In this document: positions 28,685-37,315 of the stretch, one piece after another | How positions within the stretch are numbered: the stretch's first letter is position 1 | Layout: every line of letters begins with the position of its first letter | NCBI GenBank assembly: GCA_012518735.1 | Contig: JAAYRO010000004.1 | Location: 1 to 47,834, forward strand | Direction: 5' to 3' | DNA from: Bacillota bacterium | GTDB lineage: Bacteria > Bacillota > Limnochordia > Darwinibacteriales > Darwinibacteriaceae | DNA: 47,834 nucleotides | Notes under the pieces: generated by a model | What the model was told of the DNA's origin: nothing | The model's input: the letters and a program-made list of their open reading frames with translations, nothing else | Databases searched by the model: none | Translations under genes and position numbers: made by a program

Positions 28685-29362
28685 ATGCGATTGGTGTTGT
28701 TGGGCCTGCCTGGTGCTGGTAAAGGTACTCAAGGGGATCTGATTGCAGAGAAATACAAGATTCCTCACATTTCCACTGGGAGTATCATTCGTGAAGCTGT
28801 AGCATCTGGTTCAGACCTAGGACGGGAAGCAAATGACTTTATTATAAAAGGAAACTTGATTCCTGACGAGTTAGCGATGAAGATTGTGTATGAGCGGCTC
28901 AACAGACCTGATTGTGCTCGGGGGTGGATCCTTGACGGGTTTCCCCGCACAGTGCGTCAAGCAGTCTTCTTAGATCAACGGCTCCAGAGTGATGGAGCTC
29001 ATGTTCAAATTGCTTTTGACATTCGAATTACACCTGAAGAAGCAATTCGACGCATTTCTGAACGACGGATGTGCAGTCAATGTGGAGCGATTTATCATTT
29101 GCAGTATTATCGGGCCAAAGGCAACGGTGTTTGTGATCAATGCGGTGGAGAATTGTACCGTCGGCAGGATGATAACGAAGAGACAGCCCGTAAGCGTCTG
29201 GAAGTTCATATGACCCAGACTCATCCAGTGGTACATTATTACGCACAGGACGGGAGACTTTTCAGCGTGGATGGAGTACGATCCATTGATGAGGTTTTTA
29301 GCGATGTAGACCACATTCTTCAGAGGACGGTGCACAGTGAATGTGCCGGTGATATTCAGTGA
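28685..29362 (+). CDS. adk: Adenylate kinase, zinc-lid form
   Basis: This enzyme interconverts ATP + AMP and 2 ADP in the cytoplasm. The 225 residues carry the P-loop GLPGAGKGTQ, DGFPRT and a long LID with a four-Cys zinc site (CSQC ... CDQC). The AMP-binding segment reads STGS where nearly all family members have STGD; this Asp to Ser change is worth noting but lies outside the P-loop. The stop codon overlaps the map start (GTGA). Confidence 0.96.
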   Translation: MRLVLLGLPGAGKGTQGDLIAEKYKIPHISTGSIIREAVASGSDLGREANDFIIKGNLIPDELAMKIVYERLNRPDCARGWILDGFPRTVRQAVFLDQRLQSDGAHVQIAFDIRITPEEAIRRISERRMCSQCGAIYHLQYYRAKGNGVCDQCGGELYRRQDDNEETARKRLEVHMTQTHPVVHYYAQDGRLFSVDGVRSIDEVFSDVDHILQRTVHSECAGDIQ

Positions 29363-30108
29363 TCATCTTAAAATCTAGTGATGAATTAAAGGCTATGCGC
29401 AGAGCCGGGAGAGTTGTGGCTCAAGCCCACGAATTGGTTCGTGATCTCATAAAGCCTGGTGTTTCCACGTTGGAGTTGGACGCCGCGGTGGAAGAGTTTT
29501 TGCTCAAGATGAACTCTATTCCCGCTTTCAAAGGCTACCATGGTTATCCTGCCACGATTTGTGCCTCTGTGAATGAGGTTGTTGTTCACGGGATTCCAAA
29601 TCGAGATATTATATTAGAAGAGGGATCCATCATTGGCATTGATATAGGGGCCTTTGTGGACGGATTTTGTGGTGACAGTGCCTGGACATATCCTGTAGGT
29701 GAGATCGACCAGACCGTCGCAGCACTTTTAGAAACTACTGAGCAGGCGCTCTATAAAGGAATTGATCAAGCAATTGTTGGTAACCGCCTTTCCGATATCT
29801 CCCATGCTGTTCAAAAGCATGTAGAAGAACGAGGATTCTCTGTTGTAAGAGATTTTGTTGGACACGGAATAGGCCGTGACATGCATGAAGAACCACAGAT
29901 TCCAAATTTCGGGCCTCCGGGAAGGGGACCACGTCTAAAATCCGGCATGACCTTGGCTATTGAGCCAATGGTGAATGTAGGGGACTATTATGTGGAAGTA
30001 CTTGCAGATAACTGGACTGTAGTAACACGGGACCGCAGTTGGTCGGCTCACTTTGAGCACACCGTAGCTATTACTGATGAGGGCCCTGAGATTCTTACAA
30101 GTCTGTAG
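29359..30108 (+). CDS. map: Methionine aminopeptidase, type I
   Basis: This enzyme removes the initiator Met from nascent proteins using two metal ions. The 249 residues show all ligands in order: the two Asp of IDIGAFVDGFCGDSA, His of GHGIGRDMHEEP, Glu of AIEPMVN and Glu of SAHFEHTVAI. GTG 29359 overlaps the adk TGA. The N terminus (MIILKSSDELKAMRRAG) is standard for the short type I enzyme without an SH3-binding zinc extension. Confidence 0.97.
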   Translation: MIILKSSDELKAMRRAGRVVAQAHELVRDLIKPGVSTLELDAAVEEFLLKMNSIPAFKGYHGYPATICASVNEVVVHGIPNRDIILEEGSIIGIDIGAFVDGFCGDSAWTYPVGEIDQTVAALLETTEQALYKGIDQAIVGNRLSDISHAVQKHVEERGFSVVRDFVGHGIGRDMHEEPQIPNFGPPGRGPRLKSGMTLAIEPMVNVGDYYVEVLADNWTVVTRDRSWSAHFEHTVAITDEGPEILTSL

Positions 30109-30118
30109 GAGAGGTTGT

Positions 30119-30406
30119 ATGGGACTCTTGACTGTTGGGCAATTAGTTACTTCTAAAACGGGAAGAGATTCTGGAAGGATGTATGTGGTCATTGGCTTTT
30201 ATGACAAGAGCCATGTAAAAGTGGCTGATGGATTAGGACGAACGGTGAGCAATCCCAAAAAGAAGAACACGAAGCATCTTGTGGCTCATCAAGCGGTATT
30301 AGGAGCTGCAGAGTTACGGGATGACATTATTCGTCGGTTCATAGAAAGTCACTGCACGGCAGAGAATCGAAGAGAGGAGGGTTCAACTGTCTATGGCGAA
30401 AGATGA
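30119..30406 (+). CDS. KOW-domain RNA-binding protein (L14e/L6e/L27e-like)
   Basis: This is a small 95-residue protein with an N-terminal KOW-like motif ([20 protein letters not shown]) and a basic mid-part ([10 protein letters not shown]). Such proteins occur at this exact place, between map and infA, in many Bacillota and are thought to bind RNA or the ribosome; the molecular role is not established to my knowledge. ATG 30119 lies seven bases after GGAG. It overlaps infA by 14 nt, so translation is likely coupled. Confidence 0.85.
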   Translation: MGLLTVGQLVTSKTGRDSGRMYVVIGFYDKSHVKVADGLGRTVSNPKKKNTKHLVAHQAVLGAAELRDDIIRRFIESHCTAENRREEGSTVYGER

Positions 30407-30611
30407 TGCTATTGAAGTTGAAGGTGTAGTAGTAGAACCATTGCCAAATGCAATGTTTCGTGTAGAATTAGATAACGGGCACAAAGTTTTGGCCCATATT
30501 TCTGGGAAAATGCGAATGCACTTTATTCGTATTTTACCAGGAGATAGGGTAACGGTAGAATTGTCTCCTTACGACCTGAGTCGGGGGAGAATAACGTATC
30601 GTAAAAAATAA
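30393..30611 (+). CDS. infA: Translation initiation factor IF-1
   Basis: IF-1 is an OB-fold protein that blocks the A site during initiation. The 72 residues begin [20 protein letters not shown] and include the conserved [20 protein letters not shown] and [10 protein letters not shown]. Its start lies inside the end of the KOW gene, preceded by GAGGAGGG. Confidence 0.98.
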   Translation: MAKDDAIEVEGVVVEPLPNAMFRVELDNGHKVLAHISGKMRMHFIRILPGDRVTVELSPYDLSRGRITYRKK

Positions 30612-30639
30612 GCTAAACGGCTAAAGGGGGCGCAAAACA

Positions 30640-30753
30640 ATGAAGGTTAGACCTTCTGTGAAGCCGATGTGCGAAAAGTGCAAAGTTATCCGTCGAAAAG
30701 GACGGGTCATGATTATTTGTGAGAATCCCAGGCATAAACAAAGGCAGGGATAG
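30640..30753 (+). CDS. rpmJ: 50S ribosomal protein L36, zinc form
   Basis: This 37-residue protein ([20 protein letters not shown], then [17 protein letters not shown]) carries the zinc ligands CxxC, C and H of classical L36. The Shine-Dalgarno is AAAGGGGG. It lies between infA and rpsM as usual. Confidence 0.97.
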   Translation: MKVRPSVKPMCEKCKVIRRKGRVMIICENPRHKQRQG

Positions 30754-30777
30754 TCGAAATAGGGGGTGTCTAGATAG

Positions 30778-31143
30778 ATGGCACGTATTGCAGGTGTAGA
30801 TTTACCTCGCGATAAGCGAGTAGTTGTAGGCCTAACTTATATTTACGGCATTGGTCGGAGTACAGCTGATAAAATCATTGAGATCTGCGGAATTGACCCA
30901 AATACGCGAGTGCGTGATTTAACTGAGGAACAAGCAAATCAAATCCGCGAAATCATTGAGAAGCAGTTCATCGTGGAGGGTGACCTTCGCCGTGAAGTTA
31001 ATATGAATATCAAGAGACTGCGGGACATCGGTTGCTACCGTGGGATACGTCACCGCCGAGGCCTACCTGTTCGAGGCCAGCGGACCAAGACAAATGCGAG
31101 AACACGCAAGGGTCCGAAAAGACTTGCTGGCAAGAGACGATAG
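30778..31143 (+). CDS. rpsM: 30S ribosomal protein S13
   Basis: S13 contacts P-site tRNA and forms bridges to the 50S subunit. The 121 residues begin [20 protein letters not shown] and end in the basic [20 protein letters not shown] tail. An AGGGGGTG precedes the ATG. Confidence 0.98.
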   Translation: MARIAGVDLPRDKRVVVGLTYIYGIGRSTADKIIEICGIDPNTRVRDLTEEQANQIREIIEKQFIVEGDLRREVNMNIKRLRDIGCYRGIRHRRGLPVRGQRTKTNARTRKGPKRLAGKRR

Positions 31144-31167
31144 GCTGATTGAAAGGAGGATAACCTA

Positions 31168-31566
31168 ATGGCAAGACCACGAGTAAGAGGGCAGCGCCCA
31201 CGCCGTAGAGAGCGGAAGAATATTCCAGTTGGTATCGCGCACATTCGGTCCACATTTAACAATACAATTGTAACTATCAGTGACTTGCAGGGAAACGTGA
31301 TTTCCTGGGCAAGCTCTGGTAATATGGGATTTAAGGGTTCTCGAAAAGGCACTCCCTTTGCAGCTGGTATGGCTGCAGAAGCTGCCGCAACCCAGGCTCT
31401 TGAACATGGCATGAAAGAGGTTAGTGTCTACGTTAAGGGGCCAGGTGCAGGTCGGGAGGCAGCGATTCGTTCGCTCCAGGCAGCGGGTATTGATGTAACT
31501 ACAATCAAAGATGTAACACCAATTCCTTATAATGGATGTCGTCCACCAAAAAGACGCAGAGTGTGA
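31168..31566 (+). CDS. rpsK: 30S ribosomal protein S11
   Basis: S11 forms the platform near the mRNA exit. The 132 residues include [38 protein letters not shown] and the C-terminal [11 protein letters not shown]. In most Clostridia rpsD follows; here the next gene is rpoA, as in Bacillus. Confidence 0.98.
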   Translation: MARPRVRGQRPRRRERKNIPVGIAHIRSTFNNTIVTISDLQGNVISWASSGNMGFKGSRKGTPFAAGMAAEAAATQALEHGMKEVSVYVKGPGAGREAAIRSLQAAGIDVTTIKDVTPIPYNGCRPPKRRRV

Positions 31567-31600
31567 TCTGTCACCCATGACAACGTCAAATTTAGTGCAG

Positions 31601-31620
31601 GAGGTGTGGCAGCACACCTC
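31601..31620 (+). promoter_or_regulatory. Perfect 8-bp hairpin between rpsK and rpoA
   Basis: GAGGTGTG and CACACCTC pair around a GCAG tetraloop. There is no T run, so it is probably an RNA stability, processing or regulatory element within the 92-nt gap where rpsD would normally lie. Confidence 0.5.
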
Positions 31621-31658
31621 AGGCACAATGCGTTCGAAAAGGAGGGTGTGCGAGAACT

Positions 31659-32600
31659 ATGATTGAAATCGAAAAACCAAGAATTGACCAAGTTGAGTTA
31701 ACAGATAACTATGGGAAATTTGTTGTAGAACCGCTGGAACGAGGTTACGGAATTACTCTAGGAAATAGTCTGCGAAGAATTCTTCTGTCATCTCTGCCTG
31801 GTACAGCAGTGACGTCCGTTCATATCGATGGTGTGCTGCATGAATTTTCAACTATCGAAGGAGTAGTTGAGGATACGGTAGATATTGTCCTCAATTTAAA
31901 GAAACTCCTGGTGAAGCTGCACAGTGATGAATCAGTTACAATCAGAGTGGAAGCTGACAAGCCTGGGCCCTTAATGGCAGGAGACATTAATACTGACCCA
32001 AGCGTTGAGATCCTCAATCCAGATTTAGTGATTGCAACCTTGCAGGAGGGTGCAGAACTAAATATGGATATTACCGTTGCAAAAGGACGGGGATACGTTA
32101 GTGCAGAGCGAAACAAGAAACCAGACCATCCTATTGGTTTGATTCCTGTTGATTCAATATTTACACCTGTTACAAAGGTGAATTACTCTGTTGAAGATAC
32201 ACGTGTAGGGCAGATTACGGACTATGATAGATTAGTTTTAGAAGTCTGGACCGATCGGACTATCAGCCCAGACGACGCAGTGAGTTTAGCCGCGAAAATC
32301 TTGATGGAGCACATTAAGTTGTTCACCGACCTCACTGAGAGTGTGGACGACGTAGAGATAATGGTAGAAAAAGAAGAAGAGAGTATTGATCGCCTAATGG
32401 AAATGACCGTTGAGGAACTTGATCTCTCAGTTCGTTCGTATAACTGTCTAAAACGGGCTGGTATCAATACTGTGGAAGAATTGACCAAGAAGACTGAAGA
32501 AGACTTAATGAAAGTGCGAAATCTTGGTAAGAAGTCATTGGCAGAAATTAAGGAGAAACTCGCTGAATTTGCGCTCTCATTGCGTAAATCTGATGAATGA
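31659..32600 (+). CDS. rpoA: DNA-directed RNA polymerase alpha subunit
   Basis: Alpha dimers nucleate polymerase assembly and bind UP elements and activators. The 313 residues begin [20 protein letters not shown] and have the N-terminal assembly domain ([19 protein letters not shown]). A linker follows, then the C-terminal domain with its helix-hairpin-helix ([37 protein letters not shown]). The Shine-Dalgarno is AAAGGAGGG. Confidence 0.98.
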   Translation: MIEIEKPRIDQVELTDNYGKFVVEPLERGYGITLGNSLRRILLSSLPGTAVTSVHIDGVLHEFSTIEGVVEDTVDIVLNLKKLLVKLHSDESVTIRVEADKPGPLMAGDINTDPSVEILNPDLVIATLQEGAELNMDITVAKGRGYVSAERNKKPDHPIGLIPVDSIFTPVTKVNYSVEDTRVGQITDYDRLVLEVWTDRTISPDDAVSLAAKILMEHIKLFTDLTESVDDVEIMVEKEEESIDRLMEMTVEELDLSVRSYNCLKRAGINTVEELTKKTEEDLMKVRNLGKKSLAEIKEKLAEFALSLRKSDE

Positions 32601-32614
32601 GGTAGGTGAGCAAG

Positions 32615-32953
32615 GTGAAACTTAGGAAGTTAGGTAGGACCTCTGGCCATAGACGAGCACTGCTGCGGAATCAGGTCACGTCTTTGGTTCTATACGGCCA
32701 GATTGAAACCACAGAGGCCAAAGCTAAGACTATAAAACCGTTAGCAGATAAAATGATCACTCTCGGTAAACGAGGCGATCTGAATGCACGGCGGCAGGCA
32801 GCAGCTTTTCTGCTTGATCCAGCTGCAGTGCAGAAACTGTTTGATGATCTTGCCCCGAGATATGCTGAACGTAACGGAGGTTACACTAGAATTGTAAAGA
32901 CCGGTTTCCGCCGGGGCGATGCGGCACCGATGGCGATCATTGAATGGGTTTAA
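32615..32953 (+). CDS. rplQ: 50S ribosomal protein L17
   Basis: L17 lies at the tunnel exit. The family core [19 protein letters not shown] starts near the N terminus. GTG 32615 is spaced five bases from AGGTGA and gives 112 residues; GTG 32606, three codons upstream, is a possible alternative. The C terminus has the typical [20 protein letters not shown]. It is the last gene of the alpha operon; a terminator-like hairpin follows. Confidence 0.97.
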   Translation: MKLRKLGRTSGHRRALLRNQVTSLVLYGQIETTEAKAKTIKPLADKMITLGKRGDLNARRQAAAFLLDPAAVQKLFDDLAPRYAERNGGYTRIVKTGFRRGDAAPMAIIEWV

Positions 32954-32975
32954 GAAAACGCTTTTTTAACAAGGT

Positions 32976-33008
32976 CGCAGAGGTTTCCCCTCTGCGTTCT
33001 CTGTTTTA
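32976..33008 (+). terminator. Probable terminator after rplQ
   Basis: CGCAGAGG and CCTCTGCG form an eight-pair stem around TTTCC, followed by TTCTCTGTTTT. The T tract is interrupted, so some readthrough into the ECF genes is likely. Confidence 0.65.
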
Positions 33009-33049
33009 GAGAGGACCTTCGGTGAAGTTTGGCGTGGGGGTGAGCTTAA

Positions 33050-33910
33050 TTGAAACAACCGCTAATTCGTTTTGAAGACGTGAACTTTGTCTACAGGAAA
33101 TCGACATTAGAGGAACCTGAAATTCAGCAGGAGTGGTTGGCCCTGCAGAACATCAATTTAGATATTAATGAAGGGGAATTCGTTGCAGTCCTGGGACACA
33201 ATGGCTCAGGAAAGTCGACCCTAGCCAAACACAGCAATGCTCTGCTTTTGCCCAGTTCGGGACGGGTAGTTGTAGGCGGTCTTGATACTCAAGACGGAGA
33301 ACGGGTGTGGGAGATCCGACAGATGGTCGGTATGGTATTTCAGAACCCAGATAACCAACTTGTAGCAACTACGGTCGAAGAAGATGTGGCTTTTGGGCCA
33401 GAAAACTTAGGAATTCCTTCCAAGGAGATTCAAGCTCGAGTAGAGGAGTCTCTTGCTGCAGTTGGAATGCTCGATTATCGACTCCATTCGCCACATCAGC
33501 TTTCAGGAGGCCAGAAACAAAGGGTGGCTATTGCCGGAATGATCAGCATGCGTCCCAAGTGCATTGTCCTCGATGAACCGACTGCCATGTTAGATCCAGA
33601 GGGTCGACGAGAAGTGATGGAGACAATTCATCGGTTGAATAAGGAAGAAGGCATCACAATTATGCATATTACTCACCATATGGATGAAGTAATAGACGCA
33701 GATCGAGTGGTTGTTATGGCTGATGGAAAAATTGCACTCCAAGGGTCACCTAGGGATGTCTTCACAAATGTAGAGACTCTTAGGAAACTCCACTTAGATG
33801 TACCTCAAGTTACTGCGCTGGGAGAAAGATTGCGGAGACGGGGATACGATTTGCCCCAGGGAATTCTCACTGTAAATGAAATGGTGATGCACTTATGTCC
33901 ATCAGAGTAG
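33050..33910 (+). CDS. ecfA1: ECF transporter ATPase EcfA1
   Basis: This is one of two ATPases of the shared energy-coupling factor module that powers uptake of vitamins and metals with separate S components. TTG 33050 follows GGGGGTGAG. The 286 residues show Walker [10 protein letters not shown], a Q-loop (MVFQNPDNQ), the signature LSGGQKQR, Walker [10 protein letters not shown] and the switch His in ITHHMDE. It overlaps ecfA2 by 16 nt. The position between rplQ and truA is conserved across Bacillota. Confidence 0.96.
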   Translation: MKQPLIRFEDVNFVYRKSTLEEPEIQQEWLALQNINLDINEGEFVAVLGHNGSGKSTLAKHSNALLLPSSGRVVVGGLDTQDGERVWEIRQMVGMVFQNPDNQLVATTVEEDVAFGPENLGIPSKEIQARVEESLAAVGMLDYRLHSPHQLSGGQKQRVAIAGMISMRPKCIVLDEPTAMLDPEGRREVMETIHRLNKEEGITIMHITHHMDEVIDADRVVVMADGKIALQGSPRDVFTNVETLRKLHLDVPQVTALGERLRRRGYDLPQGILTVNEMVMHLCPSE

Positions 33911-34764
33911 AGAATGTATCATACACATACTTGGAAGGGACGCCTATGGCAAAGGCAGCCTTAACCGATGTAAGTATTACTATTGATGATGGGGAGTTTG
34001 TAGGCTTAATTGGACATACAGGTTCGGGAAAGTCAACGTTAATTCAGCATTTTAACGGATTACTCTTACCCACAAAGGGCAGGGTTTTTGTAGACGGCGT
34101 CGATTTGACAAATCGAGAAACTAAACTACGGATGATTCGCCAGAAAGTCGGCATGGTATTTCAGTATCCCGAACACCAATTATTTGGAGAAACAATCTTA
34201 GAGGATGTGGGATTTGGTCCAAGAAATATGGGATTAAGCGAAGCAGAAGTCATCACTCGCGTTAAAGATGCTTTAGCGCTGGTTGGTTTTGATTATGAGG
34301 CTGTTAAGGACCGTTCCCCCTTCGAACTTTCTGGTGGTCAAAGACGAAGGGTGGCTATTGCTGGTGTCTTAGCTATGCGTCCTTCTGTACTCATATTAGA
34401 TGAGCCTACTGCTGGTCTAGATCCAGAAGGACGAGAGGAGATCCTAGATGAGATTAAGGCCCTCCACCACAAGTGGGGAATTACAGTCATATTAGTTACT
34501 CATAGTATGGAAGATGTGGCCAGGCTAGTGGATCGTATTGTTGTTATGGAAAAAGGCACTATCGCCCTTGATGGTACACCTGTAGAAGTGTTCCGAGAGG
34601 TTGAGCGTCTAGAGGCAATGGGGTTAGGGGTACCCCAAATTACTGAACTCATGCATGAATTAAAGAAGCACGGGCTCCATGTTAATACAGATATATTGTC
34701 TGTAGAACAGGCGGAAGAGGAGATCATTCGAGTATTGGAGTTGAGAGACCATGGCAATGTTTAA
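33895..34764 (+). CDS. ecfA2: ECF transporter ATPase EcfA2
   Basis: This is the second ATPase of the module. The 289 residues have Walker [11 protein letters not shown]-loop [11 protein letters not shown], signature LSGGQRRR, Walker [10 protein letters not shown] and [11 protein letters not shown] 33895 lies inside the end of ecfA1, with GGTGAT as a weak ribosome binding site. The last 14 nt overlap ecfT, so the three proteins are translationally coupled and probably made in fixed ratio. Confidence 0.96.
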   Translation: MSIRVENVSYTYLEGTPMAKAALTDVSITIDDGEFVGLIGHTGSGKSTLIQHFNGLLLPTKGRVFVDGVDLTNRETKLRMIRQKVGMVFQYPEHQLFGETILEDVGFGPRNMGLSEAEVITRVKDALALVGFDYEAVKDRSPFELSGGQRRRVAIAGVLAMRPSVLILDEPTAGLDPEGREEILDEIKALHHKWGITVILVTHSMEDVARLVDRIVVMEKGTIALDGTPVEVFREVERLEAMGLGVPQITELMHELKKHGLHVNTDILSVEQAEEEIIRVLELRDHGNV

Positions 34765-35548
34765 GAATATCACCATTGGCCAGTATATCCCTGGCAGCTC
34801 CATTATTCATCGGCTAGATCCCCGTACGAAGATTCTATCTACTATGTTTCTTATTATTTCCCTATTCTTAGTAGATAGTTTTTGGGGCTATGGGCTCATA
34901 GGTTTAGGGATTATTTTAGTGATCCGAGCTTCAGAGATTCCATGGAAGTTTGTTCTACGAGGTCTAAAACCCTTATTCGTAATTCTGCTCCTTACTGTCT
35001 CGTTACATTTATTTATGACCGAAGGAGAACCTATCTTCCAGATTTGGTTCTTGAAGGTGACACGGGAAGGTGTAATACGAGGATTGATGATGGGATTCCG
35101 TCTTATACTGTTAGTTGTAGGGACATCTCTGCTTACTCTAACCACTTCACCCATAAATTTGACTGACGGAATAGAAAGCTTATTGAAGCCAGGAAAAAAG
35201 ATCGGTATACCCGCTCACGAGCTGGCAATGATGATGACAATTGCCCTTCGTTTCATTCCTACTCTGCTGGAGGAGACGGAAAAGATTATGAAGGCTCAAA
35301 TGGCTCGTGGTGCTGATTTCCAAAGTGGAGGAATCATTCAAAGGGCCAAGAGCTTAATTCCCCTTTTGGTACCTTTGTTTGTAAATGCGTTTCGAAGAGC
35401 AGATGACTTGGCAGTAGCTATGGAGGCCCGCGGCTATAGGGGTGGCGAAGGCCGTACAAAGTTTCGAGAACTCCACTTCAGTAAGATTGATGTAATCGCC
35501 ATAGCCATTGTGGCTGTCTCTAGTGTCGTTGTAAGTATTCTTTTTTAA
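34751..35548 (+). CDS. ecfT: ECF transporter transmembrane subunit EcfT
   Basis: EcfT is the membrane scaffold linking the ATPases to substrate-specific S proteins. The 265 residues contain about five hydrophobic spans. Near the C terminus are the two coupling motifs with Ala-Arg-Gly (MKAQMARGADF and MEARGYRGG) that dock into EcfA1 and EcfA2. No S component gene is adjacent, as expected for a shared group II module. Confidence 0.95.
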   Translation: MAMFKNITIGQYIPGSSIIHRLDPRTKILSTMFLIISLFLVDSFWGYGLIGLGIILVIRASEIPWKFVLRGLKPLFVILLLTVSLHLFMTEGEPIFQIWFLKVTREGVIRGLMMGFRLILLVVGTSLLTLTTSPINLTDGIESLLKPGKKIGIPAHELAMMMTIALRFIPTLLEETEKIMKAQMARGADFQSGGIIQRAKSLIPLLVPLFVNAFRRADDLAVAMEARGYRGGEGRTKFRELHFSKIDVIAIAIVAVSSVVVSILF

Positions 35549-35557
35549 AAGGAACGA

Positions 35558-36304
35558 GTGCTTATGCCTAACTATTGCCTAACTGTCCAATACGATGGTA
35601 CAGAGTACGCCGGCTTTCAAATTCAACCTGGTCAATCAACCATTCAAGGAGAATTGGAGCAGGCTCTTTTCACATTAGCTAGAGAGCCAATTCGTATTGC
35701 CGCAGCAGGACGTACTGACGCTGGGGTTCACAGTGAGGGGCAGGTAATTAGTTTTCGTACAACGACCTTGACTGTACCCATTGATCGCCTCTCAACGGCT
35801 ATGAACACCTTGTTACCACAGGATATTCGGGTGATCATGAGTTCCTTTGTTCCTGAGGATTTTCATGCTCGTTACAGTGCACTCCATAAGACCTATCGGT
35901 ATCAGATCTATCACGGAACATTCCCCAATGTCTTCCTGCGCAGATACGCATTGTGGGAACGAGAACGGCTGAATTGGGACGCAGTTACGGAGTGCGCTCA
36001 GTTGTTTATAGGTACCCACGATTTTGCCGCTTTTGCCGCAAGTGGGAGCAGTGTTAAGAGTACTATTAGAACCATGAAGAATGTAGTAGTTGATGCTGAA
36101 TCGGAGATAAAGACGATACGCTTTACGGCAGATGGGTTTCTGTACAACATGGTTCGAAACTTGGTGGGAACACTCCTTGATGTGGGACGGGGGAAGCTGG
36201 ATATTGGGAATGTAAGAGAGATTATGGACAGCAAAGATCGACGGCTGGCAGGAGCGACTGCACCGCCTTATGGGCTATTCTTGGAAAGGGTAGAATATCC
36301 TTGA
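35558..36304 (+). CDS. truA: tRNA pseudouridine(38-40) synthase TruA
   Basis: TruA modifies U38-U40 in the anticodon arm of many tRNAs. The 248 residues show the RNA-binding start LTVQYDGTEYAGFQIQPGQ and the catalytic Asp motif AAGRTDAGVHS. Conserved C-terminal elements include FTADGFLYNMVRNLVGTLLD and APPYGLFLERVEYP. GTG 35558 has the better spacing to AAAAGGA, and ATG 35564 two codons later is an alternative. The stop codon is overlapped by the rplM promoter. Confidence 0.96.
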   Translation: MLMPNYCLTVQYDGTEYAGFQIQPGQSTIQGELEQALFTLAREPIRIAAAGRTDAGVHSEGQVISFRTTTLTVPIDRLSTAMNTLLPQDIRVIMSSFVPEDFHARYSALHKTYRYQIYHGTFPNVFLRRYALWERERLNWDAVTECAQLFIGTHDFAAFAASGSSVKSTIRTMKNVVVDAESEIKTIRFTADGFLYNMVRNLVGTLLDVGRGKLDIGNVREIMDSKDRRLAGATAPPYGLFLERVEYP

Positions 36305-36329
36305 CATGCCGTCATGAGTGCTGTAAAAT
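36301..36329 (+). promoter_or_regulatory. Promoter of rplM-rpsI
   Basis: TTGACA (36301-36306), overlapping the truA TGA, is followed after 17 bp by TAAAAT (36324-36329). Confidence 0.85.
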
Positions 36330-36440
36330 GAGAGTTGGCGATTTTTCTTAAAACAGCCTGAAAAGGGTGCGACAGAGCCCCGTTCGTTTCCTTCTCTGGC
36401 TTTAAGATAACTTGTTGTATGCAAAGGGGGGAATCCCGAA
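36330..36440 (+). promoter_or_regulatory. rplM leader region
   Basis: About 105 nt of leader lie between the promoter and rplM. An AGCC/GGCT pair with adjacent CAGAG/CTCTG alternatives suggests folding around 36370-36402. The position fits an L13-leader-type element, which is known before rplM in Bacillota, but I cannot confirm the consensus by eye. Confidence 0.4.
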
Positions 36441-36875
36441 ATGAAAACCTATATGGCAAAACCACAAGAAGTGGAAAGAAAGTGGTATGTAGTTGACGCC
36501 ACAGACCAAACTCTCGGTCGTTTAGCAACACAGGTGGCATCTATTCTCAAAGGGAAACACAAGCCTACTTATACACCTCATGTAGATACAGGTGACCATG
36601 TGATCGTTATTAACGCCGAGAAGGTCCGACTAACTGGTAATAAACTGCAGGATAAAAAGTACTACCGGCACAGCGGATATGTAGGCGGGATTAAAGAAAC
36701 GACAGCAGGCGAAATGCTTCAGCGCCATCCTGAAAGAGTGATTAGAACAGCTGTATGGGGCATGATCCCCCATAACAGATTAGGACGTCAAATGATTAAG
36801 AAGTTGAAAGTGTATGCAGGTAATGAGCATCCGCATCAAGCGCAGATGCCTGAACTGCTTGAACTAAAATACTAA
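36441..36875 (+). CDS. rplM: 50S ribosomal protein L13
   Basis: L13 is an early assembly protein. The 144 residues begin [20 protein letters not shown] and include [36 protein letters not shown] and the [15 protein letters not shown] motif. The Shine-Dalgarno is AAAGGGGGGAA. rpsI follows in the same unit. Confidence 0.98.
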   Translation: MKTYMAKPQEVERKWYVVDATDQTLGRLATQVASILKGKHKPTYTPHVDTGDHVIVINAEKVRLTGNKLQDKKYYRHSGYVGGIKETTAGEMLQRHPERVIRTAVWGMIPHNRLGRQMIKKLKVYAGNEHPHQAQMPELLELKY

Positions 36876-36910
36876 TGATGATTAACCCTATATGAAGGGA
36901 GGCAGACTGG

Positions 36911-37315
36911 ATGGATATTATTCCAAAGAGAGAAGCCTACTATGGTACTGGTAGACGCAAGAGTTCGGTTGCTCGAGTACGGATTCTCCCTGGTAATGGC
37001 AAGATTACCATTAACAAGAGAGATATTGAAGAGTATTTCGGAAGAGATGTATTGAGCACACTGGTCCGCCAGCCATTAGTTGTAACTAATACAGAAGGTA
37101 AATATGATATTATTGCCAATGTAAAAGGCGGCGGAACGACAGGGCAGGCAGGTGCCGTTCGTCATGGTATTGCTCGAGCCTTAATTACAATAGACGAAGA
37201 CTTCCGTGGACCATTAAAGAAAGCTGGTTACCTAACTCGTGACCCACGGATGAAGGAAAGAAAGAAATACGGTTTGAAGAAAGCGCGTAAAGCTCCACAA
37301 TTCTCCAAACGGTAA
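36911..37315 (+). CDS. rpsI: 30S ribosomal protein S9
   Basis: S9 reaches the P-site tRNA with its C-terminal tail. The 134 residues include [34 protein letters not shown] and the ending [12 protein letters not shown]. Its last 88 bases are overlapped on the other strand by the 3' end of the PBP reading frame. A terminator follows. Confidence 0.98.
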   Translation: MDIIPKREAYYGTGRRKSSVARVRILPGNGKITINKRDIEEYFGRDVLSTLVRQPLVVTNTEGKYDIIANVKGGGTTGQAGAVRHGIARALITIDEDFRGPLKKAGYLTRDPRMKERKKYGLKKARKAPQFSKR

